A stretch of 64,000 nucleotides of DNA, taken from positions 124,001 to 188,000 of the forward strand of contig NZ_JANCPR020000006.1 of the NCBI RefSeq assembly GCF_028657195.3, read 5' to 3'. Shown in pieces: positions 17,752 through 26,650 of the stretch. Source of the DNA: Streptomyces iconiensis (lineage in GTDB: Bacteria; Actinomycetota; Actinomycetes; Streptomycetales; Streptomycetaceae). The position numbers were made by a program, and so were the translations under genes. The notes beneath the pieces were generated by a model, which was given only the letters and a program-made list of their open reading frames with translations, searched no databases and was not told the origin of the DNA. Each line of letters begins with the position of its first letter. Position 1 is the first letter of the stretch.

Positions 17752-18696
17752 CTAGTCGTCGCGTGAGGTGAGGGTGAGGAGGGTCGCCTCCGGGGGGCAG
17801 GCGAAGCGGACGGGGGTGTAGCGGTTGGTGCCGCAGCCCGCACTGACGTGGAGGTGCGACTCGTGGCCGCCCGCGCGGTGCGTGGAGAGGCCCTTGACGC
17901 GGCGGGTGTCGATGTCGCAGTTGGTCACGAGCGCGCCGTAGAAGGGCACACACAGCTGCCCGCCGTGGGTGTGCCCGGCGAGGATGAGGGGGTAGCGGTC
18001 GGCCGTGAACGCGTCGAGTACGCGCAGATACGGGGCGTGTACGACGGCGAGGGACACGTCGGCGTCCTCCTCGGGGCCGCCCGCGACCTCGCTGTAGCGG
18101 TCACGCTTGATGTGCGGGTCGTCGAGCCCGGTGAGGGCGATCTCCTGGCCGCCGCCGAGCTTGACGCGCCCTCGCGTGTTGGAGAGCCCGACCCAGCCGG
18201 CGGAGTCGAACGTGTCCCGCAGTTCCTCCCACGGGTTGTGCAGGGCGCCGACGACCGGGCCGTTGCCGTTCAGCCCGTGCCGGCCGCTCGCCTTCTCCAC
18301 CAGATACTTCGCGGGGTTACGCGGCTTGGGCCCGTAGTAGTCGTTCGAGCCGAAGACGTACGCACCGGGGAACTCCATCAACGGGCCCAGCGCGTCCAGT
18401 GTTTCGGGGATGCCCTCGGGGTCGGAGAGGTTGTCCCCCGTGTTGATCACGAGGTCGGGGCGCAGTCCCGCCAGCGACTGGAGCCAGCGCTGCTTCTTGC
18501 GTTGACCGCTGACCATGTGGATGTCGGAGATCTGGAGGACGCGCAGCGGATGCATGCCGCGCGGGAGGACGGGCACGGAGACCCGCCGGAGCCGGAACGA
18601 GCGGACTTCGACGCCTGCCGCGTACCCGACGCAGGCTGCGCCGAGTGCTGTGATGCCGGCTGCTGTCTTCAGGGGAATGCGGTATCGCGCGCGCAT
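17752..18696 (-). CDS. Membrane-anchored metallophosphoesterase
   Basis: This is a calcineurin-like phosphoesterase of 314 residues. An N-terminal helix (about 10-28) anchors it. The metal-binding motifs appear in order: D-x-H in QISDIHMV, GDN in INTGDNLSD, GSND (the GNHE equivalent) in VFGSNDYYG, and the late H-x-H in LAGHTHGGQ. This arrangement matches the YaeI/YkuE-like subgroup that acts on membrane or periplasmic phosphoesters. ATG 18696 is chosen because upstream sequence in frame has no homologous character. It is transcribed divergently from the GatB/YqeY gene. Confidence 0.9.
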   Translation of the reverse strand: MRARYRIPLKTAAGITALGAACVGYAAGVEVRSFRLRRVSVPVLPRGMHPLRVLQISDIHMVSGQRKKQRWLQSLAGLRPDLVINTGDNLSDPEGIPETLDALGPLMEFPGAYVFGSNDYYGPKPRNPAKYLVEKASGRHGLNGNGPVVGALHNPWEELRDTFDSAGWVGLSNTRGRVKLGGGQEIALTGLDDPHIKRDRYSEVAGGPEEDADVSLAVVHAPYLRVLDAFTADRYPLILAGHTHGGQLCVPFYGALVTNCDIDTRRVKGLSTHRAGGHESHLHVSAGCGTNRYTPVRFACPPEATLLTLTSRDD

Positions 18697-18870
18697 TGCC
18701 CCATGGTCGCAGACCCGCCCCGAATGGCGCAGCGGGTCCGGTAGCACGCCCTCCGGTTTCCTCCGCGGCAGCGCTGAGGCATCCGGCAGAACCCGGGCAC
18801 ATGCCCCTGTACGCCCTCTACGACCGTTTGTCCCGGGCGAGCTTTGGCCTTGCCCTGGCACACTGACCCC

Positions 18871-19335
18871 ATGACCACGCTCAAATCCCGGCTGCAGGGC
18901 GACCTCACCGCAGCGATCAAGGACCGCGACGAGCTGCGTTCCGCCACCCTCCGGATGACCCTTTCCGCCATCACGAACGAGGAGGTCGCGGGCACCAGCG
19001 CGCGCGAACTCTCCGACGACGAGGTGCAGAAGGTGATCACCCGCGAGGCGAAGAAGCGCAGGGAGGCGGCTCAGGCGTTCGCGGACGGCGGCCGTGCGGA
19101 GCAGGCGGAGCGGGAGCGGGCCGAGGGCGAGGTGCTCGCGGACTATCTGCCGCGGCAGCTCACCGACGAGGAACTGGACGTGCTCGTCTCCGAAGCCGTA
19201 GCCGAGGCGAGGGCCTCGGGCGCCGAGGGCCCGCGTGCGATGGGTGCCGTCATGAAGATCGTCAATCCGAAGGTCGCCGGCCGCGCAGAGGGTGGCCGGG
19301 TGGCCGCCGCTGTCAAGCAGCACCTCGCGGGCTGA
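18871..19335 (+). CDS. GatB/YqeY domain protein
   Basis: The 154-residue product is a stand-alone GatB/YqeY domain, the tRNA-binding tail domain found in the GatB subunit of tRNA amidotransferase. It begins MTTLKSRLQGDLTAAIKDRD and contains the family hallmarks RREAAQAF, LADYLPRQLT and MGAVMKIVNPKVAGRAEGGRVA. It probably binds tRNA, but the cellular role of free YqeY proteins is unsettled. ATG 18871 is chosen because the family starts there. A strong terminator follows 48 bp after the stop. Confidence 0.92.
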   Translation: MTTLKSRLQGDLTAAIKDRDELRSATLRMTLSAITNEEVAGTSARELSDDEVQKVITREAKKRREAAQAFADGGRAEQAERERAEGEVLADYLPRQLTDEELDVLVSEAVAEARASGAEGPRAMGAVMKIVNPKVAGRAEGGRVAAAVKQHLAG

Positions 19336-19382
19336 TCGGCCGGCCTGTAACGGGCCCGCCCGCACGCAGAGCGCAAGTAGTA

Positions 19383-19427
19383 CACAGGTAAGGGGCGCCC
19401 TCCCAGAGAGGGCGCCCCATACCTGTG
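19383..19427. terminator. Bidirectional terminator between yqeY-like and PBP genes
   Basis: Two 20-base arms with one mismatch, centred on a CCAGA loop, form an extremely stable hairpin between two convergent genes. The inner arm is GGGGCGCCCTC. Confidence 0.92.
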
Positions 19428-19696
19428 CTCACTCGGCCCACAAGGCCACCGGCCCTCCGAGCGCCGGATGCCGGACCTGCGGGCGACAGACCCCACCGGG
19501 TGCCGCGCCGACGTCGCCAGCCATCAGGCTTCGCCAGGCATCAGGTTTTGCAGCCCAGGCGCCGGATTCACCAGGCGCCGGGGACCCACCGACCCGTCCC
19601 CGGACTCACCAGCCCCCACAGCCCCACCGGCTTACGGCCGGCATGGCCCACCCGCTGACGGCCGACGCGGCCCAACCGGTCTACGGCTCAACCGGC

Positions 19697-22003
19697 CTAC
19701 GGCCACTCGCCGTTGCCGCCCGGGTCCCAGCCCCCGTCGGCGCCGCCGGTGTCCCAGCCTCCTGGGCCGCCGCCGTTGCCGCCGTTGCCGTTACCACCGG
19801 GCCAGCCGCCGTTGCCGCCGTTGTCGCCGCCGCCGTTGTCGCCGCCTCCGATGATGTCCGGCGGCACGTCCACGTCCGGCGGGGGGTTGTCCGGTTTGTG
19901 GTCGTCGGCGTCATGCTTCGGCGGCTTCGGCTTCTTTTTCTTCTTCTTCTTGTCGTCGTCCTTGATGGGCACGTGGTGGAACTTCGGCGCCTGCTTGTCC
20001 GCGAGCGCTCCGGCCATCGCGTCGCGCCAGATGGGCCCCGGCACCTCGCCACCGAAGACCTTGTCGTAGGGCACGCCGCCGATGGTGATGTTGGTCATCT
20101 GCGTGCGGTGTGCGGGGTCGCCGACCCAGACGGCACCGGACAGGTTCGGGGTGTAGCCGACGAACCAGGCGGCGTAGCGCTGGTCGGTCGTACCCGTCTT
20201 GCCCGCGCTGTCCCGGCCGCTGAGCCCCGCCTTCTTACCGGTGCCGTCCTCGACCACGCCGCGCAGCAGAGTGTTGACCGTGTCGGCGGTCTTCGTCTTC
20301 ATGGCGCGTTCGCACTGGGTCTTCGGCACCTTCAGACGCTTGCCCTGCGGGTCGGTGATCGACTCGATGGCTACGGATGTGCAGTGAACGCCCCGGTTGG
20401 CGAACGTCGCGTAGCCCTCGGCCATCGTCAGCGGCGACATCTCCTGCGTACCGAGGCTGATCGAGGGCACCTGGTCGATCTTCTTGCCGTCGGCCCGCTC
20501 GATGCCCATCTTCTTGGACATGTCGGTGACAGGGCAGATCCCGACCTGGCTGATCAGCGAGACGAAGTAGGTGTTGACCGACTTGGCGGTCGCTTCCTTC
20601 ATCCGGTACGGGCCGACCTCGCCGCGGTTCTCGTTCTCCACCGGAGCCTTGCCGCTCCAGTTCCCCTTGCAGGTCGTCACGGGCGAGGGGTACTGCATGC
20701 GGTACGGCGAGGGATAGGACTGGTACGGACTGGTGCCGCGGTCGAGCGCCGCGGCTGCGATCACGGGCTTGAAGGTAGAACCGGGCTGATACCCGGCGCC
20801 GCCGCCCATGTCCTGGTCGACGGACAGGTTGATCTCCGTCTCGTTCTTCCCGAACCCGTACGGGCGCGACTGGCCCATGCCGCGGATCTTGCCGGTGCCG
20901 GGCTCGACGATGGAGACGGCCGTCGCGACCTTGTCGGACTTGTTCACATGCTGCTCGACCGAGTGCTTGACCGAGTCCTGCGCCTTCGGGTCGAGGGTGG
21001 TCTTGATCGTCAGACCGCCCTGGTTCCAGCGCTTGGCGCGTGCCTTGGAGGTCTTGCCGAAAGTCGGGTCCGAGAGGAAGACCTCGCGCACGTAGTTGCA
21101 GAAGAAGCCGGCACCCTTGTCCGCGGTGATGCAGCCGTTCTTGGGCTTGCTGACCGAGAGTTTGATCGGCTTCTTCTTGGCGGCCTCGGCCTGGGAGCGC
21201 GAGATGTCACCCTGCACGGCCATCCTGGCGAGCACGGCATTGCGACGCTTCTTGGCTTCCTGCGGGTCATTGACCGGGTCGTACCTGCTGGGGGACTGGA
21301 CGATCCCGGCGAGCAGCGCGGACTCCTCAAGGGTCAGCTCCTTGGCCGACTTGGAGAAGTAGCGCTGCGCGGCGGCCTCGACGCCGTATGCCTGCTGGCC
21401 GAAGAAGGTGATGTTGAGGTAGTTCTCCAGGATCCGCTTCTTGCCCAGTTCCTCCTCGACCTGGATCGCGAACTTCAGTTCCTTGATCTTCCGGCCGATG
21501 GTCTGCTGGGTGGCGAGGGCGACCTTCTCGGGGTCGTTGCCCGCCTCCTCGACAAAGACGTTCTTCACGTACTGCTGCGTCAGTGTGGACGCGCCCTGGG
21601 ACACCTCGCCGGACTGTGCGTTCCTGTTGACCGCGCGCAGGACACCCTTGAGGTCGACAGCGCCGTGCTTGTAGAAGCGCGCGTCCTCGATGGCGACGAT
21701 CGCCTTGCGCATGTAGGGCGAGATGTTCTTGAGGTCGACGACCGTACGGTCGCGCGAATAGACCTTGGCGATCTCCCCGCCCTGCGAGTCCAGGATGGTG
21801 GTCCGCTGGCTGAGCGGCGGTCGCTTCAGGTTCACGGGGAGCTCGTCGAAGCCCTCGACCGTGCCCTTCGCCGCCAGTCCGAGAGTTCCGACGGCCGGCA
21901 GGGCGAGCCCCGCCATCACCGCTCCCGCCAGCACACTGACGCCGAGGAACCTGGCGACCTGCTGGGGGCCGGTCAGCCCTCCGCCCGCGCGCTTCTTAGC
22001 CAT
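19697..22003 (-). CDS. Bifunctional class A penicillin-binding protein
   Basis: This peptidoglycan glycosyltransferase/transpeptidase has 768 residues. It has a membrane helix at about 18-45 and a GT51 domain with Glu106 in AIEDARFYKHG plus GASTLTQQ. The transpeptidase domain carries Ser409 (STFK), Ser475 (SVN) and Lys602 (KTG). The C-terminus after residue about 690 is unusual: a run of lysines, a Pro/Asp-rich segment, then a Gly/Asn/Trp-rich tail of about 55 residues. ATG 22003 precedes the basic MAKKRAGGG start. It is divergent from wblA with 499 bp between them, the same neighbourhood as in other Streptomyces. Confidence 0.93.
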   Translation of the reverse strand: MAKKRAGGGLTGPQQVARFLGVSVLAGAVMAGLALPAVGTLGLAAKGTVEGFDELPVNLKRPPLSQRTTILDSQGGEIAKVYSRDRTVVDLKNISPYMRKAIVAIEDARFYKHGAVDLKGVLRAVNRNAQSGEVSQGASTLTQQYVKNVFVEEAGNDPEKVALATQQTIGRKIKELKFAIQVEEELGKKRILENYLNITFFGQQAYGVEAAAQRYFSKSAKELTLEESALLAGIVQSPSRYDPVNDPQEAKKRRNAVLARMAVQGDISRSQAEAAKKKPIKLSVSKPKNGCITADKGAGFFCNYVREVFLSDPTFGKTSKARAKRWNQGGLTIKTTLDPKAQDSVKHSVEQHVNKSDKVATAVSIVEPGTGKIRGMGQSRPYGFGKNETEINLSVDQDMGGGAGYQPGSTFKPVIAAAALDRGTSPYQSYPSPYRMQYPSPVTTCKGNWSGKAPVENENRGEVGPYRMKEATAKSVNTYFVSLISQVGICPVTDMSKKMGIERADGKKIDQVPSISLGTQEMSPLTMAEGYATFANRGVHCTSVAIESITDPQGKRLKVPKTQCERAMKTKTADTVNTLLRGVVEDGTGKKAGLSGRDSAGKTGTTDQRYAAWFVGYTPNLSGAVWVGDPAHRTQMTNITIGGVPYDKVFGGEVPGPIWRDAMAGALADKQAPKFHHVPIKDDDKKKKKKKPKPPKHDADDHKPDNPPPDVDVPPDIIGGGDNGGGDNGGNGGWPGGNGNGGNGGGPGGWDTGGADGGWDPGGNGEWP

Positions 22004-22502
22004 GGGGAAGAGCCTACGACGAGTGCAGCCCGGGAATCCCGTGGGGAAGCGACGCAAACGCCGGACAGCGGCCGGAGGGGTCACCTAAGCTGTGATCGGT
22101 TCTCGTTCCCACACCTGTCACTTCGACGGTCTTCCGTCACAGTCCTTACCGTTACCTTCCGTGTCACTCCAGTGAGTGATGAGAACTGCCGGGAATTCCG
22201 TCATATGCCAGGAGAAATCCATGTGGCATCTGCCCGGCGCTGTCCGACAGCCGCTCCCCGGCCGTCGGTATCCGGTGCGACCCTTCTGAACTGCCCGAAT
22301 GTAGCCGGAACGTCGCGCTTGTCGTTCGCTCACTCCGTTGGGTGATCTGCCGCATACGCATAGTCCGTTCGGGCCATTCAAGATTGGGCCCGAAGGGGGT
22401 GTTGCGCCATGTCCCGCTTCCGTAACGTCCTCAACTGGCAACGGTGAATATGCCGTTCGCCGCCGTGGGGGAGCCTCGATTCGGGAGAGGACGGCACCGG
22501 CT
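22004..22502. other. Long divergent regulatory region, PBP / wblA
   Basis: The gap of about 500 bp is AT-richer than average and holds no convincing gene. Long untranslated leaders upstream of wblA are usual in Streptomyces, and developmental regulators would be expected to bind here. I could not assign individual operators with confidence. Confidence 0.6.
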
Positions 22503-22841
22503 ATGGGCTGGGTTACAGACTGGAGTGCGCAGGCAGCATGCCGCACTACGGATCCGGACGAACTATTCGTGCAGGGAGCGGCACAGAATCGCGCCAAGGC
22601 AGTGTGCACCGGGTGCCCGGTGCGCACAGAGTGCCTGGCCGACGCCCTCGACAACCGTGTGGAGTTCGGTGTCTGGGGCGGAATGACCGAGCGCGAGCGG
22701 AGGGCGCTGCTGCGCCGCCGGCCGACGGTCACTTCCTGGCGCCGACTTCTGGAGACGGCGCGATCGGAGTACGAGCGCGACACGGGCGGAGTGCTGCCCG
22801 AGGACATCGAGAGCGAGCGGGACTACGCCGCCGTGGGGTAG
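22503..22841 (+). CDS. wblA: WblA, WhiB-like iron-sulfur transcription factor
   Basis: The 112-residue protein matches WblA, a WhiB-like regulator of the switch from growth to sporulation and a general repressor of antibiotic production in Streptomyces. Four cluster ligands are present: Cys13, Cys35, Cys38 and Cys44. The GVWGG turn is at 56-60, followed by the basic helix ERRALLRRRPTV. The start MGWVTDWSAQAAC and the length agree with known WblA. The neighbourhood (class A PBP on one side, paired ArsA-like ATPases on the other) supports the identification. Confidence 0.95.
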   Translation: MGWVTDWSAQAACRTTDPDELFVQGAAQNRAKAVCTGCPVRTECLADALDNRVEFGVWGGMTERERRALLRRRPTVTSWRRLLETARSEYERDTGGVLPEDIESERDYAAVG

Positions 22842-23219
22842 GCGTGCAGCCGTCCACCACAGGCAGGCCCCGCGCGCGGCACCACAACTGAACAGGCTGC
22901 AAAGGGAGTTGAGCGCGCCAGTAGAACGCGGTCAAGGTGCTTGTGAGTACCTCACTTGTGAGGCCCTCATCGGTTGGGCTGGCGGGTGGTCAGTTCGCAA
23001 GCAGCTTCCCCGGAAGCAGCCGGGTTTCGCAGTAAGAGCAGAAAAAGCAGCAAGAAGAGCACCACAGAAGTTGAGCAGAGCCGAGGCGACAGAGGCTTCT
23101 CACGTGCAGGGGCTTCTCGGACGGGCTCCCCACGAGGCAGGTGGAAGCCCTCACGACATCACGTACGGCACGAGGCACACCGAGGCACAACGAAGCGACG
23201 AGGCATTCCGGCCGACCAA
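22842..23219. other. Gap between convergent wblA and ArsA-like gene
   Basis: About 380 bp with a lower G+C stretch (23020-23080, A-rich with repeated AAGCAG/AAGAAG) and a small GCTTCCCCGGAAGC palindrome at about 23002. There is no gene and no T-tailed hairpin; wblA may have a long 3' untranslated region. Confidence 0.5.
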
Positions 23220-24743
23220 CTAGTCGGCGGAGTAGGGCTGTTGCGCCAGCCGCTCAGCAATGGTGCGCAGGCCCGTCAGGTCGTGTACGTCCCCCGGTAG
23301 TGCGGCCACTTCGGTCACGGGCACCTCAGGGTGCAGGGCCGTGAAGCGGTCGCGCGTGCGCCGTTCGCGGGCGAGCAGGCGCATCCGTTCGGCGTGCAGG
23401 CGCAGCAGCCCAGCGGCCAACTGGCCTGCCTCGTCCTCCGGTTCGGCGGTGGGGGCGCCTGGCTGCTCCTGGCTGGGGGTGTCAGTCTGCTGCGCGGCTT
23501 CTTCGCTCTCCTTGGCCGCGCCGTTCCCCGAGGGCATGCTGGGTGTCTTCGCGGTGGTGCTGGGCGTCTTCGCCGTACAGGCGGTGGTGTCTTCTGCGTG
23601 GGGTGTACGGGATGCTCGTGCGGTGGTGACGGACCCGGCGGTGCCGGGGCTCTCGGCGACGGGGGAGCCGTCCTCGGGGTCCTCAGGACCCGCCGACAGG
23701 GCTTCGTGCCCGTCACCATTCCCACGGCTGCGATCCACAATGCCGCCGTCCTCAAGATTTTCCGCGGCGGCGAGCGCCCGTTCGGCGCTCAGCCGCGCCG
23801 CTTCGCTGCCGTGCATCCTGTTGAGCACGAGCCCGGCCAGAGGCATCCGGTCGGCGGCCAGGCGCTCCACGAAGTACGCCGCCTCGCGCAGCGCGTCCCG
23901 CTCCGGCGCCGCGACCACGAGAAACGCCGTGCCCGGCGCCTGGAGCAGCCGGTACGTCGCGTCCGCACGCGTACGGAAGCCACCGAACATGGTGTCCATC
24001 GCGGCGACGAACGTCTGCATGTCGCGCAGCAGCCCGGCGCCCAGGAGCTTGTTGAGAGCCCCCGTGAACATCGACAGGCCCGCCATGCCGAGGTTCACGA
24101 ACTTCATGCCCGCCCGGCCGCCGACCCGCGCCGGCGCCATCATCAATTTGATGAACTTGCCGTCCAGGAAAGACCCCAGGCGCTTGGGCGCGTCCAGGAA
24201 GTCCAGTGCCGAGCGCGAGGGCGGGGTGTCCACGACGATCAGGTCCCACTCGTCGTCCGACCTGAGCTGCCCCAGCTTCTCCATCGCCATGTACTCCTGC
24301 GTCCCCGCGAAACCGGCCGACAGCGACTGGTAGAAGGGGTTGTCCAGGATCGCCTTGGCGCGGTCGGGCTCCGCGTGCGCCTCGACGATTTCGTCGAACG
24401 TACGCTTCATGTCGAGCATCATGGCGTGCAGTTCACCGCCCGCCGAGGTGTCGACCCCGGGGACCTCGCGCGGGGTGTTGTCCAGCTCGGACAGGCCCAT
24501 CGACTGCGCCAGGCGCCGGGCGGGGTCGATGGTCAGTACGACGGTCCTGCGTCCCCGCTCGGCCGCGCGTACGCCCAGTGCCGCCGCCGTCGTCGTCTTG
24601 CCGACACCGCCCGAGCCGCAGCAGACGATGATGCGGGTCTGCGGATCGTCCAGCAGCGGGTCGATGGCCAGTGGCTCGATGGCCAACGGGCCGCCGTCCC
24701 CTGCCTCGTTCGGCGTGGCTATCGCCTCGTCAGGTGCCCCCAT
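23220..24743 (-). CDS. ArsA/Get3-like ATPase, second of a pair
   Basis: The 507-residue protein of the ArsA/Get3 P-loop ATPase family has deviant Walker A GSGGVGKTTTA near residue 44, switch I DPARRLAQSM and VVDTPPS at the A-prime/switch II position. A long Ser/Thr/Pro-rich insertion (about residues 330-420) separates the ATPase from a conserved helical C-terminus. ATG 24743 has an excellent GAGGAGG ribosome site 6 bases upstream; GTG 24770 would overlap the preceding gene by GTGA. Actinobacteria carry two such genes in tandem next to wblA. The cargo or partner is unknown, and arsenite transport is not implied since no arsB or arsR is present. Confidence 0.88.
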   Translation of the reverse strand: MGAPDEAIATPNEAGDGGPLAIEPLAIDPLLDDPQTRIIVCCGSGGVGKTTTAAALGVRAAERGRRTVVLTIDPARRLAQSMGLSELDNTPREVPGVDTSAGGELHAMMLDMKRTFDEIVEAHAEPDRAKAILDNPFYQSLSAGFAGTQEYMAMEKLGQLRSDDEWDLIVVDTPPSRSALDFLDAPKRLGSFLDGKFIKLMMAPARVGGRAGMKFVNLGMAGLSMFTGALNKLLGAGLLRDMQTFVAAMDTMFGGFRTRADATYRLLQAPGTAFLVVAAPERDALREAAYFVERLAADRMPLAGLVLNRMHGSEAARLSAERALAAAENLEDGGIVDRSRGNGDGHEALSAGPEDPEDGSPVAESPGTAGSVTTARASRTPHAEDTTACTAKTPSTTAKTPSMPSGNGAAKESEEAAQQTDTPSQEQPGAPTAEPEDEAGQLAAGLLRLHAERMRLLARERRTRDRFTALHPEVPVTEVAALPGDVHDLTGLRTIAERLAQQPYSAD

Positions 24744-24766
24744 CGAAGCCTCCTCTTCCCCCGGTC

Positions 24767-25816
24767 TCACGCGCGCTCACTCTCCGCTGCCTTCGTGGCG
24801 GCCTGCGCCCGCCCGGCGTGTGTCTGTCCGGCGTGCGCTGCCCCGGTGTGCAGCTGCCCGCGCAGCTCGGTGGCGAGGCGGTAGAGCCCCGCCAGCTCAA
24901 CACCCTCGCTGAGCAGGCCGAGTTCATGCACCGGCAGGTCCTGGCCGTGCAGTTCCCCGCGCAGTCCCCGCTCCAGCCTGACGCGTTCTGCGTGCTCCCT
25001 GCCCTGTTCGAGCAGCGGTGCGACCAGCCGTTCGGCGTGCCCGCCCCGGCGCGCGCCCCCGAGACCGGCGCGGGCGAAGGCACGCGCGATATCGCCCGTA
25101 CGCTCCCCGGCCGTGAGCAGATGCTCGGCGCCGAGGAGCGGGGGACGCACCATGTTCACCACCACGGAGCCGGTGGGCAGCCCGGCAGCGCGCAGTTCGT
25201 CGATGCCGTCGACGGTCTCCTGTACGGGCATCTCCTCCAGCAGCGTCACAAGGTGGACCGCCGTCTCGGGGGACTTCAGGACGCGCATCACGGCCTGTGC
25301 CTGGTTGTGCACGGGCCCGACCTTCGCGAGCCCGGCGACCTCCTCGTTCACGCCGAGGAAGCGCGCGATGCGGCCCGTGGGCGGCGCGTCCATCACCACG
25401 GCGTCGTAGACGGGGCGCTGCCGCTTGTCCCTGCGGCGCACCGCCTCGCACGCCTTGCCGGTCAGGAGCACGTCGCGCAGCCCGGGCGCGATGGTCGTGG
25501 CGAAGTCGATGGCGCCGAGCCGCTTCAGCGCACGACCCGCGCTGCCCAGCTTGTAGAACATCTGGAGATAGTCGAGCAGCGCGCGCTCGGCGTCGATGGC
25601 CAGCGCGAACACCTCGCCGCCGCCGTGCGAGACAGCGATCTTGCGCTCCTCGTACGGCAGCGATTCCGTCTCGAAGAGCTGCGCGATGCCCTGTCTGCCC
25701 TCGACCTCGACGAGCAGTGTGCGCTGTCCTCCGTCCGCCAGCGCGAGCGCGAGTGCGGCGGCGACCGTCGTCTTGCCGGTCCCGCCCTTGCCGGTCACTA
25801 CGTGGAGCCTGCTCAC
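24767..25816 (-). CDS. ArsA/Get3-like ATPase, first of a pair
   Basis: This 349-residue ArsA-family ATPase starts at GTG 25816 with the P-loop almost at the N-terminus (VVTGKGGTGKTTVA, residues 5-18). VEVEGRQGIAQLF and VVMDAPPTGRIARFL are further family motifs. It probably acts as a heterodimer with the neighbouring ArsA-like product, since two paired halves mimic the double-domain ArsA. An ATG at 25846 would add ten residues. Its stop at 24767 overlaps the alternative GTG start of the next gene, indicating tight coupling. Confidence 0.88.
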   Translation of the reverse strand: MSRLHVVTGKGGTGKTTVAAALALALADGGQRTLLVEVEGRQGIAQLFETESLPYEERKIAVSHGGGEVFALAIDAERALLDYLQMFYKLGSAGRALKRLGAIDFATTIAPGLRDVLLTGKACEAVRRRDKRQRPVYDAVVMDAPPTGRIARFLGVNEEVAGLAKVGPVHNQAQAVMRVLKSPETAVHLVTLLEEMPVQETVDGIDELRAAGLPTGSVVVNMVRPPLLGAEHLLTAGERTGDIARAFARAGLGGARRGGHAERLVAPLLEQGREHAERVRLERGLRGELHGQDLPVHELGLLSEGVELAGLYRLATELRGQLHTGAAHAGQTHAGRAQAATKAAESERA

Positions 25817-25945
25817 GGCTGGGAGCCTAACCAGCCCGGGGCGCACATACGCGCGGGGCTCCGTGCGAACCCTTGGTCCGGGCGGTGCGGACCGGGCCGA
25901 CCGCCGCTCTCCGGGAGGGCGTGGGCAGCCGTTAGGGTCGTCACC

Positions 25946-26107
25946 ATGACGAAGTGGGAATACTCAACCGTGCCGCTCCTCGTGCACGCGACCAAGCAGA
26001 TCCTCGACACCTGGGGCGAGGACGGCTGGGAGCTGGTCCAGGTCGTGCCGGGTCCGAACAACCCCGAGCAGCTCGTCGCCTACCTCAAGCGGGAGAAGGA
26101 GGCGTGA
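25946..26107 (+). CDS. DUF4177 small protein
   Basis: A 53-residue protein beginning MTKWEYSTVPLL with the repeating aromatic pattern WGEDGWELVQVV typical of DUF4177. The function is unknown. ATG 25946 is the only start compatible with the family. Its stop overlaps the next gene as GTGA, so it is coupled to the RidA-like gene. It is divergent from the ArsA-like pair. Confidence 0.88.
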   Translation: MTKWEYSTVPLLVHATKQILDTWGEDGWELVQVVPGPNNPEQLVAYLKREKEA

Positions 26108-26568
26108 GTGCCGTAGAGGACAAGCTCGCGCAGCTCGGGCTGACCCTGCCGAAGACGGCCACCCCGGCCGGTGCCTATGTGCCCGCCGTACGGTCCGGCA
26201 ACTACGTGTACACCGCGGGCCAGCTCCCCCTCGTGGAGGGCACCCTTCCGCTCACCGGAAAGGTCGGCGGCGAGGTCACGCCCGAGGAGGCCAAGGAGCT
26301 GGCGCGCACGGCCGCCCTGAACGCGCTCGCCGCCGTGAAGTCCGTCGCGGGCGACCTCGACCGGGTGGCGCGCGTCGTCAAGGTCACCGGATTCGTCGCC
26401 TCCGCACCGGACTTCACCGGGCAGCCGGGTGTCATCAACGGTGCGAGCGAGCTGCTCGGCGAGGTACTGGGTGACAAGGGCGTGCACGCGCGCAGCGCCG
26501 TGGGTGTTGCCGTGCTGCCGCTCGACGCACCGGTCGAAATCGAGATCCAGGTCGAACTGGCGGACTGA
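26104..26568 (+). CDS. RidA/YjgF family protein
   Basis: This 154-residue RidA-family protein would deaminate reactive enamine/imine intermediates such as 2-aminoacrylate if catalytically competent. The substrate-carboxylate arginine is present in HARSAVGVAVLPL, followed by the family ending VEIEIQVEL. It starts at GTG 26104, overlapping the DUF4177 stop. The long form with the N-terminal KLAQLGLTLP is the actinobacterial subgroup usually found in this exact cluster. Confidence 0.92.
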   Translation: MSAVEDKLAQLGLTLPKTATPAGAYVPAVRSGNYVYTAGQLPLVEGTLPLTGKVGGEVTPEEAKELARTAALNALAAVKSVAGDLDRVARVVKVTGFVASAPDFTGQPGVINGASELLGEVLGDKGVHARSAVGVAVLPLDAPVEIEIQVELAD

Positions 26569-26650
26569 CCGGCCCCGCTCACGGGCCCCGCGAGCTGCCG
26601 CCGGTCCGCCGCCTCTCGAACATCGAGGCGGCGGGCCGTAGCATCCGCCC

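Noticed and set aside
22338..22502. N-terminal extension of WblA by 55 residues
   Set aside because: The extension has no WhiB similarity and the 112-residue form starting at 22503 matches known WblA length.
23220..25816. Arsenic resistance operon
   Set aside because: Only ArsA-like ATPases are present, without arsB, arsC or arsR; the neighbourhood matches the conserved wblA locus instead.
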